64,000 nt of DNA from assembly GCA_016722375.1 (NCBI GenBank), contig JADKJG010000009.1, positions 1 to 64,000 on the forward strand. Direction: 5' to 3'. The translations under genes and the position numbers were made by a program. Under the pieces are notes generated by a model that was not told the origin of the DNA, searched no databases, and saw only the letters and a program-made list of their open reading frames with translations. Within the stretch, counting starts at the first letter, position 1. Each line of letters starts with the position of its first letter. Origin of the DNA: Bacteroidota bacterium (GTDB lineage: Bacteria; Bacteroidota; Bacteroidia; Chitinophagales; LD1). Of this stretch, positions 18,907 through 26,178 are shown one piece after another.

Positions 18907-18943
18907 AAAAGGCGCTTTCCTGCTCATAACAGGGGCGCCTTTT
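18907..18943 (-). terminator. Rho-independent terminator of the fibronectin gene
   Basis: The stem AAAAGGCGC (18907-18915) pairs with GCGCCTTTT (18935-18943). On the minus strand it is followed by a run of T. It lies just after the stop of the minus-strand gene at 18964. Confidence 0.85.
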
Positions 18944-18963
18944 AATATACGGATAGATAATAC

Positions 18964-19692
18964 TTAAACCGTAGGCAGGTTCACACGAATCAGGCAGAAG
19001 GCGCTGAAGGTGTTATAACCCGCACGACTCAAGGTAGCGATACGGAAATAATACGTCACTCCGGGTGTAAGGTCGGTAATAGTCGCCGAAGCCTTTGCCG
19101 CTTCCATTACTATCGGCCAGCCTTCAGAAGGGTTCATAGAGACTTCGATACGATAGCCCGTCTTTTTCGCAACCGCATCCCATCTAAGGTCAACAGTACC
19201 GACCAGACCACCGTTCACCGCTCTCACATTCGCCGGTGCAGGAAGAAAGCCAAGTGGATTTTTCATATCGTTCACATCCATGCCACTGGTGATAATGATT
19301 TCTGGGTTGCCGCCGGAAGTGTACTGCACATAGTATTGCAGCTTTTGCATTATCTGTTCCAGCTCCAGCCTTCTGGCATTGCGGACAATGGTCTTGGCGC
19401 GAGAGCGATCCATCGCCTGGTCAGCCACAGCCAGCGCATCAATAGCGGTGGTCACATCGGCCAGCGTCGGGTTGGGATCGGGAAAGAATGCATTACCAGT
19501 CATCTTGGTAACGATGTCCCTGGCCTTTCCGATTTGCTCTTTCGGCGTCAGGTTGGTGAAGTTCAACTTTACGTTAAACAAAATAATTGCGAACAATTCA
19601 GCGGCTTCTTCTTTCGAAGCCTTCTTCATTGCTTTCTTGATTTTCTGAAGTTCTTTCTTTTTGTAGACCTTCAATTGAAATAAAGATTTCAT
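18964..19692 (-). CDS. Fibronectin type III domain protein without signal peptide
   Basis: 242 residues. Residues 1-~125 are helical and charged (KKKELQKIKKAMKKASKEEA; QAMDRSRAKTIVRNARRLEL) with no export signal. The C-terminal ~90 residues form an FN3 domain (PAPANVRAVN ... LRWDAVAKKTGYRIEVS ... ATITDLTPGVTYYFRIATLS). FN3 domains bind proteins or carbohydrates and are usually extracellular, so a leaderless one is unusual. The function is unknown. The gene ends in the terminator at 18907-18943, and tandem array 2 lies upstream of it. Confidence 0.75.
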   Translation of the reverse strand: MKSLFQLKVYKKKELQKIKKAMKKASKEEAAELFAIILFNVKLNFTNLTPKEQIGKARDIVTKMTGNAFFPDPNPTLADVTTAIDALAVADQAMDRSRAKTIVRNARRLELEQIMQKLQYYVQYTSGGNPEIIITSGMDVNDMKNPLGFLPAPANVRAVNGGLVGTVDLRWDAVAKKTGYRIEVSMNPSEGWPIVMEAAKASATITDLTPGVTYYFRIATLSRAGYNTFSAFCLIRVNLPTV

Positions 19693-19989
19693 GTTGTTGA
19701 AAAATTTAAGTAAAAAATAGAAACCCGTCTTTACCAGATTTCACCTCCATTGCTTGGCAGCTTTTCTTTTTTTAAAGCCGCTTCTGCGCCGTTGGTGAGT
19801 TCATATACGCCACCTTCCAAAAAAATGTTTCAGACCTTGAAAAATATTTTTGCGATAAGCGGTACTAAAAAAGGCTGTATATATAATAAGGTATAAAACC
19901 ACCGGAACAGGAGCCGGAGCCGGTTTAATTTTTCACATATTTTTACATTTTACAAGTCCTATTTGTATGCCTGATTGGGTACAAACTCC

Positions 19990-20241
19990 AAGTGACTGTG
20001 GACAGTCACCAAGTAACTGTGGACAGTCACCAAGTAACTGTGGCAAGTCACCAAGTGACTGTGGACAGTCACCAAGTAACTGTGGACAGTCACCAAGTAA
20101 CTGTGGACAGTCACCAAGTGACTGTGGACAGTCACCAAGTGACTGTGGACAGTCACCAAGTAACTGTGGACAGTCACGAAGTGACTTGGGACAGTCACCA
20201 AGTGACTTGGGGAAGTCACGAAGCAACTTGGGGAAGTTAGC
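19990..20241. repeat. 21-bp tandem array 2 (dyad core GTGACTGT-GG-ACAGTCAC)
   Basis: Twelve consecutive units of exactly 21 bp begin at 19990 and every 21 bp to 20221. The consensus core is a perfect 8-bp inverted repeat around GG. Five units carry GTAAC instead of GTGAC in the left arm. The right end is more diverged, but the unit at 20200 has GTGACTT-GGGG-AAGTCAC: both arms changed and the symmetry is intact. The array lies between divergent genes (fibronectin protein on minus, membrane protein on plus). The left flank, 19693-19989, holds an imperfect GC-rich inverted repeat near 19898-19925 (ACCGG...CCGGT) and nothing else I can support. Confidence 0.95.
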
Positions 20242-20245
20242 TCGT

Positions 20246-20269
20246 GGGTCTGTTCACTAAACTGTGTCA
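20246..20269 (+). repeat. Transposon-end-like 24-bp motif, copy 2
   Basis: Reads GGG then TCTGTTCACTAAACTGTGTC and A. It starts 4 bp after the last unit of array 2. Compared with copy 1 it has two substitutions in 24 positions, and it has the same orientation relative to the array. Confidence 0.7.
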
Positions 20270-20309
20270 TACTATATATAGGTATCAGCCGGATGGCATG
20301 GCAAAACCC

Positions 20310-20373
20310 AACTTGCGTATATCCGCCACATAGATAGATTGGCTTGCCGCAAGTTTTTAGATTTATGGTGGGT
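20310..20373 (+). other. Inverted repeat plus TTATGGTGGG motif, possible recombination boundary
   Basis: AACTTGCG (20310-20317) and its complement CGCAAGTT (20348-20355) flank a 30-bp loop, followed by TTATGGTGGGT at 20363-20373. A related TTATGGCGGGT motif, followed by CTGCAAGTTGTACA, lies at 23474-23500. The two sites bracket the electron-transfer genes. Recombination-site identity is only inferred. Confidence 0.35.
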
Positions 20374-20482
20374 AATAGATGTTATGAGCAATACTTTTGA
20401 CCAAAATACAACATGAAGATTGACGAATATCATATTAACCCTAAAACGTTTAGACTACTTTTGGAGGGAAAATAAAATAGTG

Positions 20483-20968
20483 ATGAACCAGACACACATA
20501 CATTTATTGATAAACCACCTTCCGGTTTTCGGTTCTATTTTGGGTGGACTTGTTTTGGCTCACGGGCTGTGGACCAAAAACAACCAGACAAAGGTAGCCG
20601 CCTATTATGTCCTAATCATTTCTTCAATTGGGGCGGTCATTGCTTACCTGACAGGTGAAGCAGCCGAAGAAGCGGTTGAGAATATACAAGGTATTTCAAA
20701 AACTATGCTTGACCAACACGAAGATGCTGCTGTTTTTGCTTTGGTAGCTTTAATCGTTTTAGGGGTCGCCTCTCTTATTGGATTATTCTTAACAATAAAA
20801 AAGTCGCCATTCATCAGAACTATGGCTTTTGTTACCTTGTTTATTTCACTGATTAGTTTTGGGATAATAGCAAGAGTAGGTTATTTAGGTGGGCAAATCA
20901 GACATACCGAACTTAATTCAGCGACCCCTACGCAACAACAAGAAGGAGGACAAGAAGATGATGATTGA
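20483..20968 (+). CDS. DUF2231-like four-helix membrane protein
   Basis: The start is set at the ATG at 20483 (MNQTHIHLLINHLPVFGSIL), where the conserved HIHLLINHLP opening begins; an ATG at 20420 would add 21 unlikely residues. About 161 residues with four membrane helices and a hydrophilic acidic tail (EGGQEDDD). The His-rich N-terminus, the TGEAAEE segment and a loop histidine (DQHEDAA) resemble DUF2231-type proteins, which often accompany cytochrome genes and may bind haem. It is first in the block followed by two cytochromes (19 bp to the next gene). Confidence 0.75.
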   Translation: MNQTHIHLLINHLPVFGSILGGLVLAHGLWTKNNQTKVAAYYVLIISSIGAVIAYLTGEAAEEAVENIQGISKTMLDQHEDAAVFALVALIVLGVASLIGLFLTIKKSPFIRTMAFVTLFISLISFGIIARVGYLGGQIRHTELNSATPTQQQEGGQEDDD

Positions 20969-20987
20969 ACTTATATCGCAGTAAAAA

Positions 20988-21560
20988 ATGACCAGGTCTA
21001 TTTTCAGTCGCTATGTTTTGCCATTCATACAATGGTTTTCATTAATGATTTTTATAGCCATTGCGGCAGATTACTTTCTTCATCGCATGCAGATAGTTTC
21101 TGTTGGGCGCTATCTTGGACCCATTGGAACAATTGTCATAATTGCTTCTTTCGTTTACTCATTGCGCAAAAGAAAAATAATAGAATACGGCTCGCCCAAA
21201 CAGCTTTTAATTGCCCATGAATACATGGCATGGGGTGGTTCCATTTTGATTCTAATTCATGCAGGCATTCATTTCAACGCATTGCTTCCATGGCTTGCAG
21301 TATTGATGTTGGTTATAGCGGTAGCTTCGGGATTGGTCGGTAAGTTTCTGTTGAAGAAATCTAATGAAACATTTAGAGAAAAGATTGGGGCATTGGTGAG
21401 TTCAGGAATCTCCAAAGAAGAAGCTGAGAAAAAACTATTCTTTGATTCCATTACTGTTGATTTAATGAAAAAGTGGAGAGTGGTTCATCTGCCTATCACA
21501 CTTCTGTTTGGCATTTTAGCGCTCTTGCATATTATAACCGTAATCATGTTCAGCAAATGA
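20988..21560 (+). CDS. Membrane haem-b protein, ferric-reductase-like, two H-x13-H motifs
   Basis: 190 residues, about five membrane helices. Two H-x13-H motifs are visible: HEYMAWGGSILILIH and HLPITLLFGILALLH. Such spacing in a helix pair is how ferric-reductase/NOX-type domains hold two stacked b haems across a membrane. No flavin or NAD domain is attached. It is therefore a likely transmembrane electron conduit rather than a complete reductase. The stop overlaps the ATG of the decahaem cytochrome (ATGA), which argues for translational coupling and a physical partnership. The annotation as a haem protein is inferred from the histidine spacing. Confidence 0.7.
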   Translation: MTRSIFSRYVLPFIQWFSLMIFIAIAADYFLHRMQIVSVGRYLGPIGTIVIIASFVYSLRKRKIIEYGSPKQLLIAHEYMAWGGSILILIHAGIHFNALLPWLAVLMLVIAVASGLVGKFLLKKSNETFREKIGALVSSGISKEEAEKKLFFDSITVDLMKKWRVVHLPITLLFGILALLHIITVIMFSK

Positions 21561-22477
21561 AGCGGACAATTGTTTTACTGATTACGCTAACGGTAATTGT
21601 GCTTTCAGCAAAGTTTCCTCACGCGATGCTGAATCCCGGTGAACTTGTGGAAGGACATCAGAAAATAAAAAACGATTGTGCTGCCTGCCATAAACCATTC
21701 TGGGGAATTGAAACAAGCAGATGTATCAGTTGCCACAAGCTAGATGAGATAGGCGTAAGTGATTCTTCAAAAATCAACTCGGCAGTAAACGAAGGGATGG
21801 TTCTATTTCACAGTAAACTGAAAAATGAGGAATGCACGAGTTGCCATTCAGATCATAATGGATTACATCCACAAAAGTCAATTAAGCATTTCGACCATGA
21901 CCTTCTTTCGGCTGACATGAAAATAAACTGCAACAGTTGTCATGGCAAACCAGTGGATAAACTGCATGACCAACTATCTACCTCTTGCAACAGTTGCCAT
22001 AACACAAACAGTTGGAAGTCTACAGGAACATTTAATCATGACATGATTACAGGAGTAGATAAAACTAACTGCACTTCTTGTCATCAGAAACCTACCGATT
22101 CCTTTCATCAATTGTTGCAAGACAATTGTGATAAGTGCCATACAACAAGCAAATGGAAGCCATCTACCTTCGACCATTCATCCTATTTTCTTCTAGATAA
22201 AGACCACAATACAGAATGTATCACCTGCCATACCAATAATAATCTTAGCTCTTACACCTGCTATGGTTGCCACGAACATTCTGAAAATAAAATCATTAGT
22301 AAACATCAGAAGCATGGTATTTCCAATTTTTCTGATTGTGCTTCTTGTCACCGTAGCGGTGATGAACATGACATCCGGATAAATATGGGAGGGAAGCAAG
22401 AAATGAATCAAAATGATGTCAATAAAGTGAAGGACTATATTAAGTCAGACAAGAAACACCACAAAGAAGAAGACTAA
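21557..22477 (+). CDS. Decahaem c-type cytochrome
   Basis: The start is the ATG at 21557, which overlaps the previous stop; an upstream frame opening is an overlap artefact. About 306 residues. The leader is MKRTIVLLITLTVIVLSAK, so the protein is exported or membrane-anchored. Ten CxxCH haem motifs can be counted: CAACH, CISCH, CTSCH, CNSCH, CNSCH, CTSCH, CDKCH, CITCH, CYGCH, CASCH. Extra histidines between them can serve as distal ligands. The C-terminus is highly charged (SDKKHHKEED). Multihaem chains of this kind wire membrane quinol oxidation to periplasmic or outer-surface acceptors. The acceptor is unknown. Confidence 0.93.
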   Translation: MKRTIVLLITLTVIVLSAKFPHAMLNPGELVEGHQKIKNDCAACHKPFWGIETSRCISCHKLDEIGVSDSSKINSAVNEGMVLFHSKLKNEECTSCHSDHNGLHPQKSIKHFDHDLLSADMKINCNSCHGKPVDKLHDQLSTSCNSCHNTNSWKSTGTFNHDMITGVDKTNCTSCHQKPTDSFHQLLQDNCDKCHTTSKWKPSTFDHSSYFLLDKDHNTECITCHTNNNLSSYTCYGCHEHSENKIISKHQKHGISNFSDCASCHRSGDEHDIRINMGGKQEMNQNDVNKVKDYIKSDKKHHKEED

Positions 22478-22617
22478 AAAGATGATTAATTCTTCTCCTC
22501 CCGTAGGGTCCCCAATGCTTCGCAAAGGGAGACTCTGCAGGTGGGCGGAAGTTGAAATCTAAAAAAACACAGCGCTCAAAATTAAATTACTCTTCACCAA
22601 GCTAAAAATCAAACATT

Positions 22618-23202
22618 ATGGAAACGACTACGACAAAGTATTCTACCGTATATCGGATTGTTCATTGGGCAATAGCTATATCGTTTTTACTATTGCTAAA
22701 CACCATCTTTCTGCGATTAACTTGGCTGAATAAGAATAATATGGCGGATATCATGCAAGAGTATTTGAAAGGAGCCGGTCAATCTTTATCGCAAGACCAA
22801 GTAATTGCCATGGCCAAGAAAATTCGAGAACCGATGTGGAACTGGCATATTTATATCGGCTATATTTTGGTCGGATTACTCAGCATTCGTTTCGCTCTTC
22901 CGTTTTTCGGAGAAATGGAATTTCAAAATCCATTAGTTATGGGTATATCCACCAAAATAAAATTTCAAAGGTGGATTTACATTATCCTCTATGCTTGTAT
23001 CGTTATTTCGTTAGTAACCGGATTATTAATAAAGTTTGGTCCGAAGTCTCTCCGAGAGCCTATGGAAGAAATCCATGCGCTTGGCATTTACTATATCGTG
23101 CCGTTTATCATCATCCATTTGGCAGGTATATTAATCGCAGAATTTACAGACCAAAAAGGAATTGTTTCAAGAATAATCAGCGGCTCTGATCATAGAGTTT
23201 AA
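22618..23202 (+). CDS. Cytochrome b561-type membrane protein
   Basis: 194 residues with four helices. Candidate haem ligands sit in helix 1 (YRIVHWAIAISFLLLL), helix 2 (WNWHIYIGYILVGLL) and helix 4 (HALGIYYIVPFIIIHLAGIL), as in bacterial cytochrome b561 and the hydrogenase b subunit. It probably passes electrons between quinone and the decahaem cytochrome. It lies 140 bp downstream of that gene. The gap carries a CTCC/GGGAG-rich stretch and an element (GAGACTCTGC at 22529-22538) that recurs inverted at 23247-23256 on the other side of this gene. Confidence 0.88.
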   Translation: METTTTKYSTVYRIVHWAIAISFLLLLNTIFLRLTWLNKNNMADIMQEYLKGAGQSLSQDQVIAMAKKIREPMWNWHIYIGYILVGLLSIRFALPFFGEMEFQNPLVMGISTKIKFQRWIYIILYACIVISLVTGLLIKFGPKSLREPMEEIHALGIYYIVPFIIIHLAGILIAEFTDQKGIVSRIISGSDHRV

Positions 23203-23310
23203 ATATGAAAGAGTAAAAAACTTAGCGCAGCGTCCTTTCACCCCCAGCAGAGTCTCTTCTTCGGAACCGTTCTTCCAAGTGTTGCGAAGCGCAATGGAAG
23301 AACTAATGAA

Positions 23311-23330
23311 TGCAAGTCTCCAGACTTGCA
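23311..23330. repeat. Perfect 9-bp hairpin with CC centre
   Basis: TGCAAGTCT-CC-AGACTTGCA, a perfect inverted repeat with a 2-nt centre in the 380-bp gap after cytochrome b561. It has the same shape as the array cores but is a single copy. It may end the cytochrome transcript, although no T run follows directly. The same gap holds the repeats described at 23348 and 23431 and no gene I can support. Confidence 0.6.
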
Positions 23331-23347
23331 CTTTTAATTGCTCTTTT

Positions 23348-23380
23348 CCAGCAAGCAAGCCCAATCTTTTTCGTTTATTG
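23348..23380 (+). repeat. Direct repeat flanking the SOD gene, left copy
   Basis: This stretch (CCAGCAAGCAAGCCC then a T-run and GTTTATTG) recurs with a few differences at 24256-24288. The two copies flank the Cu/Zn SOD gene in direct orientation. Confidence 0.6.
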
Positions 23381-23430
23381 AACCCCTACGGGCATAGGCT
23401 AAACCGAAAGAGGAGGGTAGAAAAAATAAA

Positions 23431-23500
23431 ATTGTACATTTGTTGTAGCAAGCTATATAAATGTTTATGGTGAATTATGGCGGGTGTCTGCAAGTTGTAC
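23431..23500 (+). other. Repeated TTGTACA and TTATGGCGGG motif, possible recombination boundary
   Basis: TTGTACATT occurs at 23431 and again at 23494, 63 bp apart. Between them lies TTATGGCGGGTGTCTGCAAG, related to the motif at 20363-20373. It marks the right side of the electron-transfer block. The role is inferred. Confidence 0.35.
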
Positions 23501-23583
23501 ATTATAATAAATAGGTGAAACACAACTGAAAGGAGGGAGTCTGAAAAGCCAAAAGAATAGTAAACCTTAAAATCAACGATAAA

Positions 23584-24156
23584 ATGAAAAATTACATATT
23601 TCTACTACTAATCGCAACATTCTTTGTTGGATGTAATTCTGGTACCACTACTGATAGCACCTCGAATGAGCGTGAAATCGCGCCTTCAAAAGAGGATAAG
23701 GGAACATTAAAAGCAGTGGCCAATATCATGGCAAAAAGCAATAGTAATGTAGCGGGGACCGTTACTTTTACTCAAACGGGTGATCTGGTTACCATGGTTG
23801 CTGATATATCTGGATTAACACCCGGAAATCACGCTATTCATATACATGCTAATGGAGATTGTAGTGCTGCTGATGGAAGCTCTGCAGGAGGACATTGGAA
23901 TCCAACAAATGTAAATCATGGGAAATGGGGTACGGCACCTTTTCACCTTGGTGATATAGGCAATATCATGGCAGATTCAAATGGTGTCGGAACTTATAGC
24001 CGCGAAACGGATTTATGGTGCATCCATTGTGCTGATGCAAACAAAGATATAACAGGAAAGTCTATAATCATTCATGCAGGGGTAGATGATTTCTCTTCTC
24101 AGCCTGCTGGCGCTGCGGGTGCTCGAATTGGTTGTGGAGAGATTGTGCTGCAATGA
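23584..24156 (+). CDS. Cu/Zn superoxide dismutase family lipoprotein
   Basis: 190 residues. The leader FLLLIATFFVGC has a lipobox with the cysteine near residue 17. The metal sites are complete to the eye: HIHANGDC (copper ligands, first disulfide cysteine), GGHWNPTNVNHG (bridging and zinc histidines), HLGDIGN (zinc ligands), IIIHAGVDD (last copper ligand) and RIGCGEI (second cysteine). It dismutates superoxide in the periplasm or at the outer membrane. It follows the cytochrome block, where leaky electron transfer would make superoxide. That functional link is inference. Confidence 0.93.
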   Translation: MKNYIFLLLIATFFVGCNSGTTTDSTSNEREIAPSKEDKGTLKAVANIMAKSNSNVAGTVTFTQTGDLVTMVADISGLTPGNHAIHIHANGDCSAADGSSAGGHWNPTNVNHGKWGTAPFHLGDIGNIMADSNGVGTYSRETDLWCIHCADANKDITGKSIIIHAGVDDFSSQPAGAAGARIGCGEIVLQ

Positions 24157-24255
24157 AAATTTAGAATTACAACTATTGTTGGTGATTCCTTCTATACGGT
24201 CGCACTCGCTCTTGCTGGTGTTTAGTTTTCCGAAATTATAGCGGAGCAAACGTCA

Positions 24256-24288
24256 CCAGCAAGCAAACCGAAGTCTTTTTGTTTATTG
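24256..24288 (+). repeat. Direct repeat flanking the SOD gene, right copy
   Basis: Partner of 23348-23380, same strand, few mismatches. It lies in the 24157-24482 gap, which otherwise holds only the hairpin at 24299-24345. Confidence 0.6.
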
Positions 24289-24298
24289 GAATGGCTGT

Positions 24299-24345
24299 AG
24301 GGGTTCAATATTTTGAACCCTTATAGGAACCGATATTGAACCCCT
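24299..24345. repeat. Nested inverted repeat
   Basis: GGGTTCAA-TATT-TTGAACCC (24301-24320) is a perfect 8-bp hairpin. The longer pair AGGGGTTCAATAT (24299-24311) and ATATTGAACCCCT (24333-24345) is an alternative 13-bp stem. The inner 18 bp, including the TATT loop, recur exactly at 40269-40286. Confidence 0.8.
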
Positions 24346-24482
24346 GCGGGAAGTTGTCGGTTGGAACCAAGCACCGTTGGTGTATATTTTATAAGTCTGT
24401 TAACAGGGCGTGTTTCTTTTTATGCCACATAAGAACAATACGCCATGAGGGGGCTTTCTATTTTTATCGAAAATATCGGTGG

Positions 24483-24851
24483 ATGTATAAGAGTATCAAG
24501 GCTTATGAGAATATGCATATTGCCCTGTGGTTGGTTAAGGATGTGTGTTGGGTGACTGATTTTGAAGTTGGCGGCATGGCAATGATTATACCTACCCTGC
24601 TGGTTTCTTTGCATATCACCTGGCGAATGCGCAAGAATATTCATGATCTGTTTCACAACATTGCCATCAGTCTTTGGATATGCGCCAACGGAATATGGAT
24701 GACCGGCGAATTCTTTTTTAAAGATTCCACCAGACCTTATGCCATTATATTTTTTGCGGTGGGCATTGCGGTGGTGCTTTACTACTACCTGATTATTTAT
24801 CCAAAAAGAAAAGCCGAGTTGTATCAAAGCAACCGCGAGCCTTCTGTATAA
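24483..24851 (+). CDS. Small membrane protein of unknown function
   Basis: The start is set at the ATG at 24483 (MYKSIKAYENMHIALWLVKD); the open frame extends further upstream, but the extra part has no membrane-protein character and covers the hairpin region. About 122 residues with three hydrophobic helices (GGMAMIIPTLLVSLHITW, HNIAISLWICANGIWMTGEF, YAIIFFAVGIAVVLYYYLII). The Trp, Asp and His positions in the helices look conserved in character. I do not recognise a named family. It ends upstream of the ExbB gene. Confidence 0.7.
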   Translation: MYKSIKAYENMHIALWLVKDVCWVTDFEVGGMAMIIPTLLVSLHITWRMRKNIHDLFHNIAISLWICANGIWMTGEFFFKDSTRPYAIIFFAVGIAVVLYYYLIIYPKRKAELYQSNREPSV

Positions 24852-24980
24852 TCTCTTACACGCTATTAATATACAATCCACAATCGGTGGTTTAATAATA
24901 GGTTAGTGAAAACCATTGCCATCAGTCAGATTTGTACAATAATTACAGCTATTCAAGCGTTAAACTAAATAAAGGAATTC

Positions 24981-25664
24981 ATGAAACTTCTTCAGATTGT
25001 AGCCGATGCAAGCACACAGGCCGGAACCGCTATCCCCACACAGGACACGATGAGTCTGTTAGATTTATTGATGAAAGGCGGATGGGTGATGGTGCCCATC
25101 GTTATATTATCCATCATATCTGTTTACCTAACTGTGGAAAAATACATCACCATCAGCAGAGCTTCTAAGGTGGACCCGGGTTTTATGGCCAACATTCGCC
25201 AGATGTTGCTCGACAACAAAACCGATGCGGCGTTGACGATGTGCAAAAGCACCAATACGCCGATTGCGCGCTTGCTCGAAAAGGGCATCAAGCGTTTGGG
25301 TAAGCCTATCAAAGAAATTGAAAGCGCTGTAGAGAACACCGGTAAACTGGAAATATATAAGTTGGAGAAAAATCTTTCCTACCTCGGCATCATTGCCGGT
25401 ATTGCACCGATGTTTGGATTCGTGGGTACCATCAGCGGGGTCATTCGTATATTCTATAACATCTCGCTGGCAGATAATATCAGTATATCGCTCATCGCCG
25501 GAGGTCTGTATGAAAAGATGATTACTTCTGCTGCGGGATTGATTGTTGGGATCATGGCGCACATTGCCTTTCACTACTTGAATGCCATGATTGACCGCGT
25601 GAGTTTTCAATTAGAAAGCACAACGGTAGAGTTTATTGATTTAATACAAGAACCCACTAAGTAA
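24981..25664 (+). CDS. exbB: MotA/TolQ/ExbB proton channel family protein
   Basis: 227 residues, three helices. The central motif APMFGFVGTISGVIRIFYNI and the third-helix motif GGLYEKMITSAAGLIVGIMAHIAFHYL correspond to the proton-channel core of ExbB/TolQ. It forms a complex with the ExbD protein encoded 6 bp downstream to energise TonB. The N-terminal residues are hydrophilic (DASTQAGTAIPTQDT) before the first helix. Part of the set 24981-27096. Confidence 0.92.
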   Translation: MKLLQIVADASTQAGTAIPTQDTMSLLDLLMKGGWVMVPIVILSIISVYLTVEKYITISRASKVDPGFMANIRQMLLDNKTDAALTMCKSTNTPIARLLEKGIKRLGKPIKEIESAVENTGKLEIYKLEKNLSYLGIIAGIAPMFGFVGTISGVIRIFYNISLADNISISLIAGGLYEKMITSAAGLIVGIMAHIAFHYLNAMIDRVSFQLESTTVEFIDLIQEPTK

Positions 25665-25670
25665 GCCGAT

Positions 25671-26072
25671 ATGCGACTCAGACGTAAAAGCCGAACCACC
25701 TCAGAGGTGAGCACTTCGTCGCTGAACGACATCATGTTTTTCTTGATGCTGTTCTTCCTCATCATGTCCACGATGGTTGCTCCTTCGGTGGTAAAAATCA
25801 ATCTGCCCAAAACCAATGCCGGCAAGGCAATAAGCAAACAAAATATTGTGCTGGCGGTTGATTCCAACCTGAACTATTTTGTGAATAATGAAAAGATAAC
25901 ATTCCCGGAACTGGAACAAAGGTTAATGGAGATTGCTCAAAAAGATACGAGCAAAGAGCCGACCATTGTTTTGCAAGCCAGCAAGAAATTGAGTTTGCAA
26001 GACGTGGTAGATGTAATGAGTGTGGGAACCAAGTTGAAGATGAAAATGGTGCTGGCCACCAGCAACAAGTAG
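25671..26072 (+). CDS. exbD: ExbD/TolR biopolymer transport protein
   Basis: 133 residues with one N-terminal helix. The signature STSSLNDIMFFLMLFFLIM contains the membrane aspartate that carries protons. The periplasmic part follows (VVKINLPKTNAGKAISKQNI). It works with ExbB. Confidence 0.92.
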   Translation: MRLRRKSRTTSEVSTSSLNDIMFFLMLFFLIMSTMVAPSVVKINLPKTNAGKAISKQNIVLAVDSNLNYFVNNEKITFPELEQRLMEIAQKDTSKEPTIVLQASKKLSLQDVVDVMSVGTKLKMKMVLATSNK

Positions 26073-26178
26073 TCTTGAAGGCCGGTTGTTTAGAAGAGTA
26101 CTTGTTTATGGAAATAGGAAATATCTGCATCACTAATATGTTCAGCTAAAAGCCAATAGCCCCAACTAATTAAGAATC

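Noticed and set aside
19990..20241. Plasmid-type iteron replication origin
   Set aside because: The unit length would suit iterons, but there is no rep gene, DnaA box cluster or AT-rich unwinding region that I can support, and five unrelated arrays exist in one chromosome segment.
19933..20270. Open frames on both strands across array 2 coding for heptapeptide repeats; similar frames occur on arrays 1, 3, 4 and 5
   Set aside because: A 21-bp unit is seven codons, so a stop-free unit stays open through the whole array on any frame. No ribosome-binding site or stable start is seen, array 1 has units of 20 and 17 bp that break the frame, and the substitutions preserve DNA symmetry rather than one amino acid pattern.
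21473..21556. Extended N-terminus of the decahaem cytochrome
   Set aside because: It overlaps the preceding cytochrome gene; the ATGA overlap at 21557 begins with a clear leader.
20988..21560. Complete ferric reductase
   Set aside because: There is no flavin- or NAD-binding domain; only the haem-binding membrane part is seen.
24336..24482. Longer N-terminus of the small membrane protein
   Set aside because: The added part lacks hydrophobic segments and lies across an inverted repeat; the ATG at 24483 gives a better protein.
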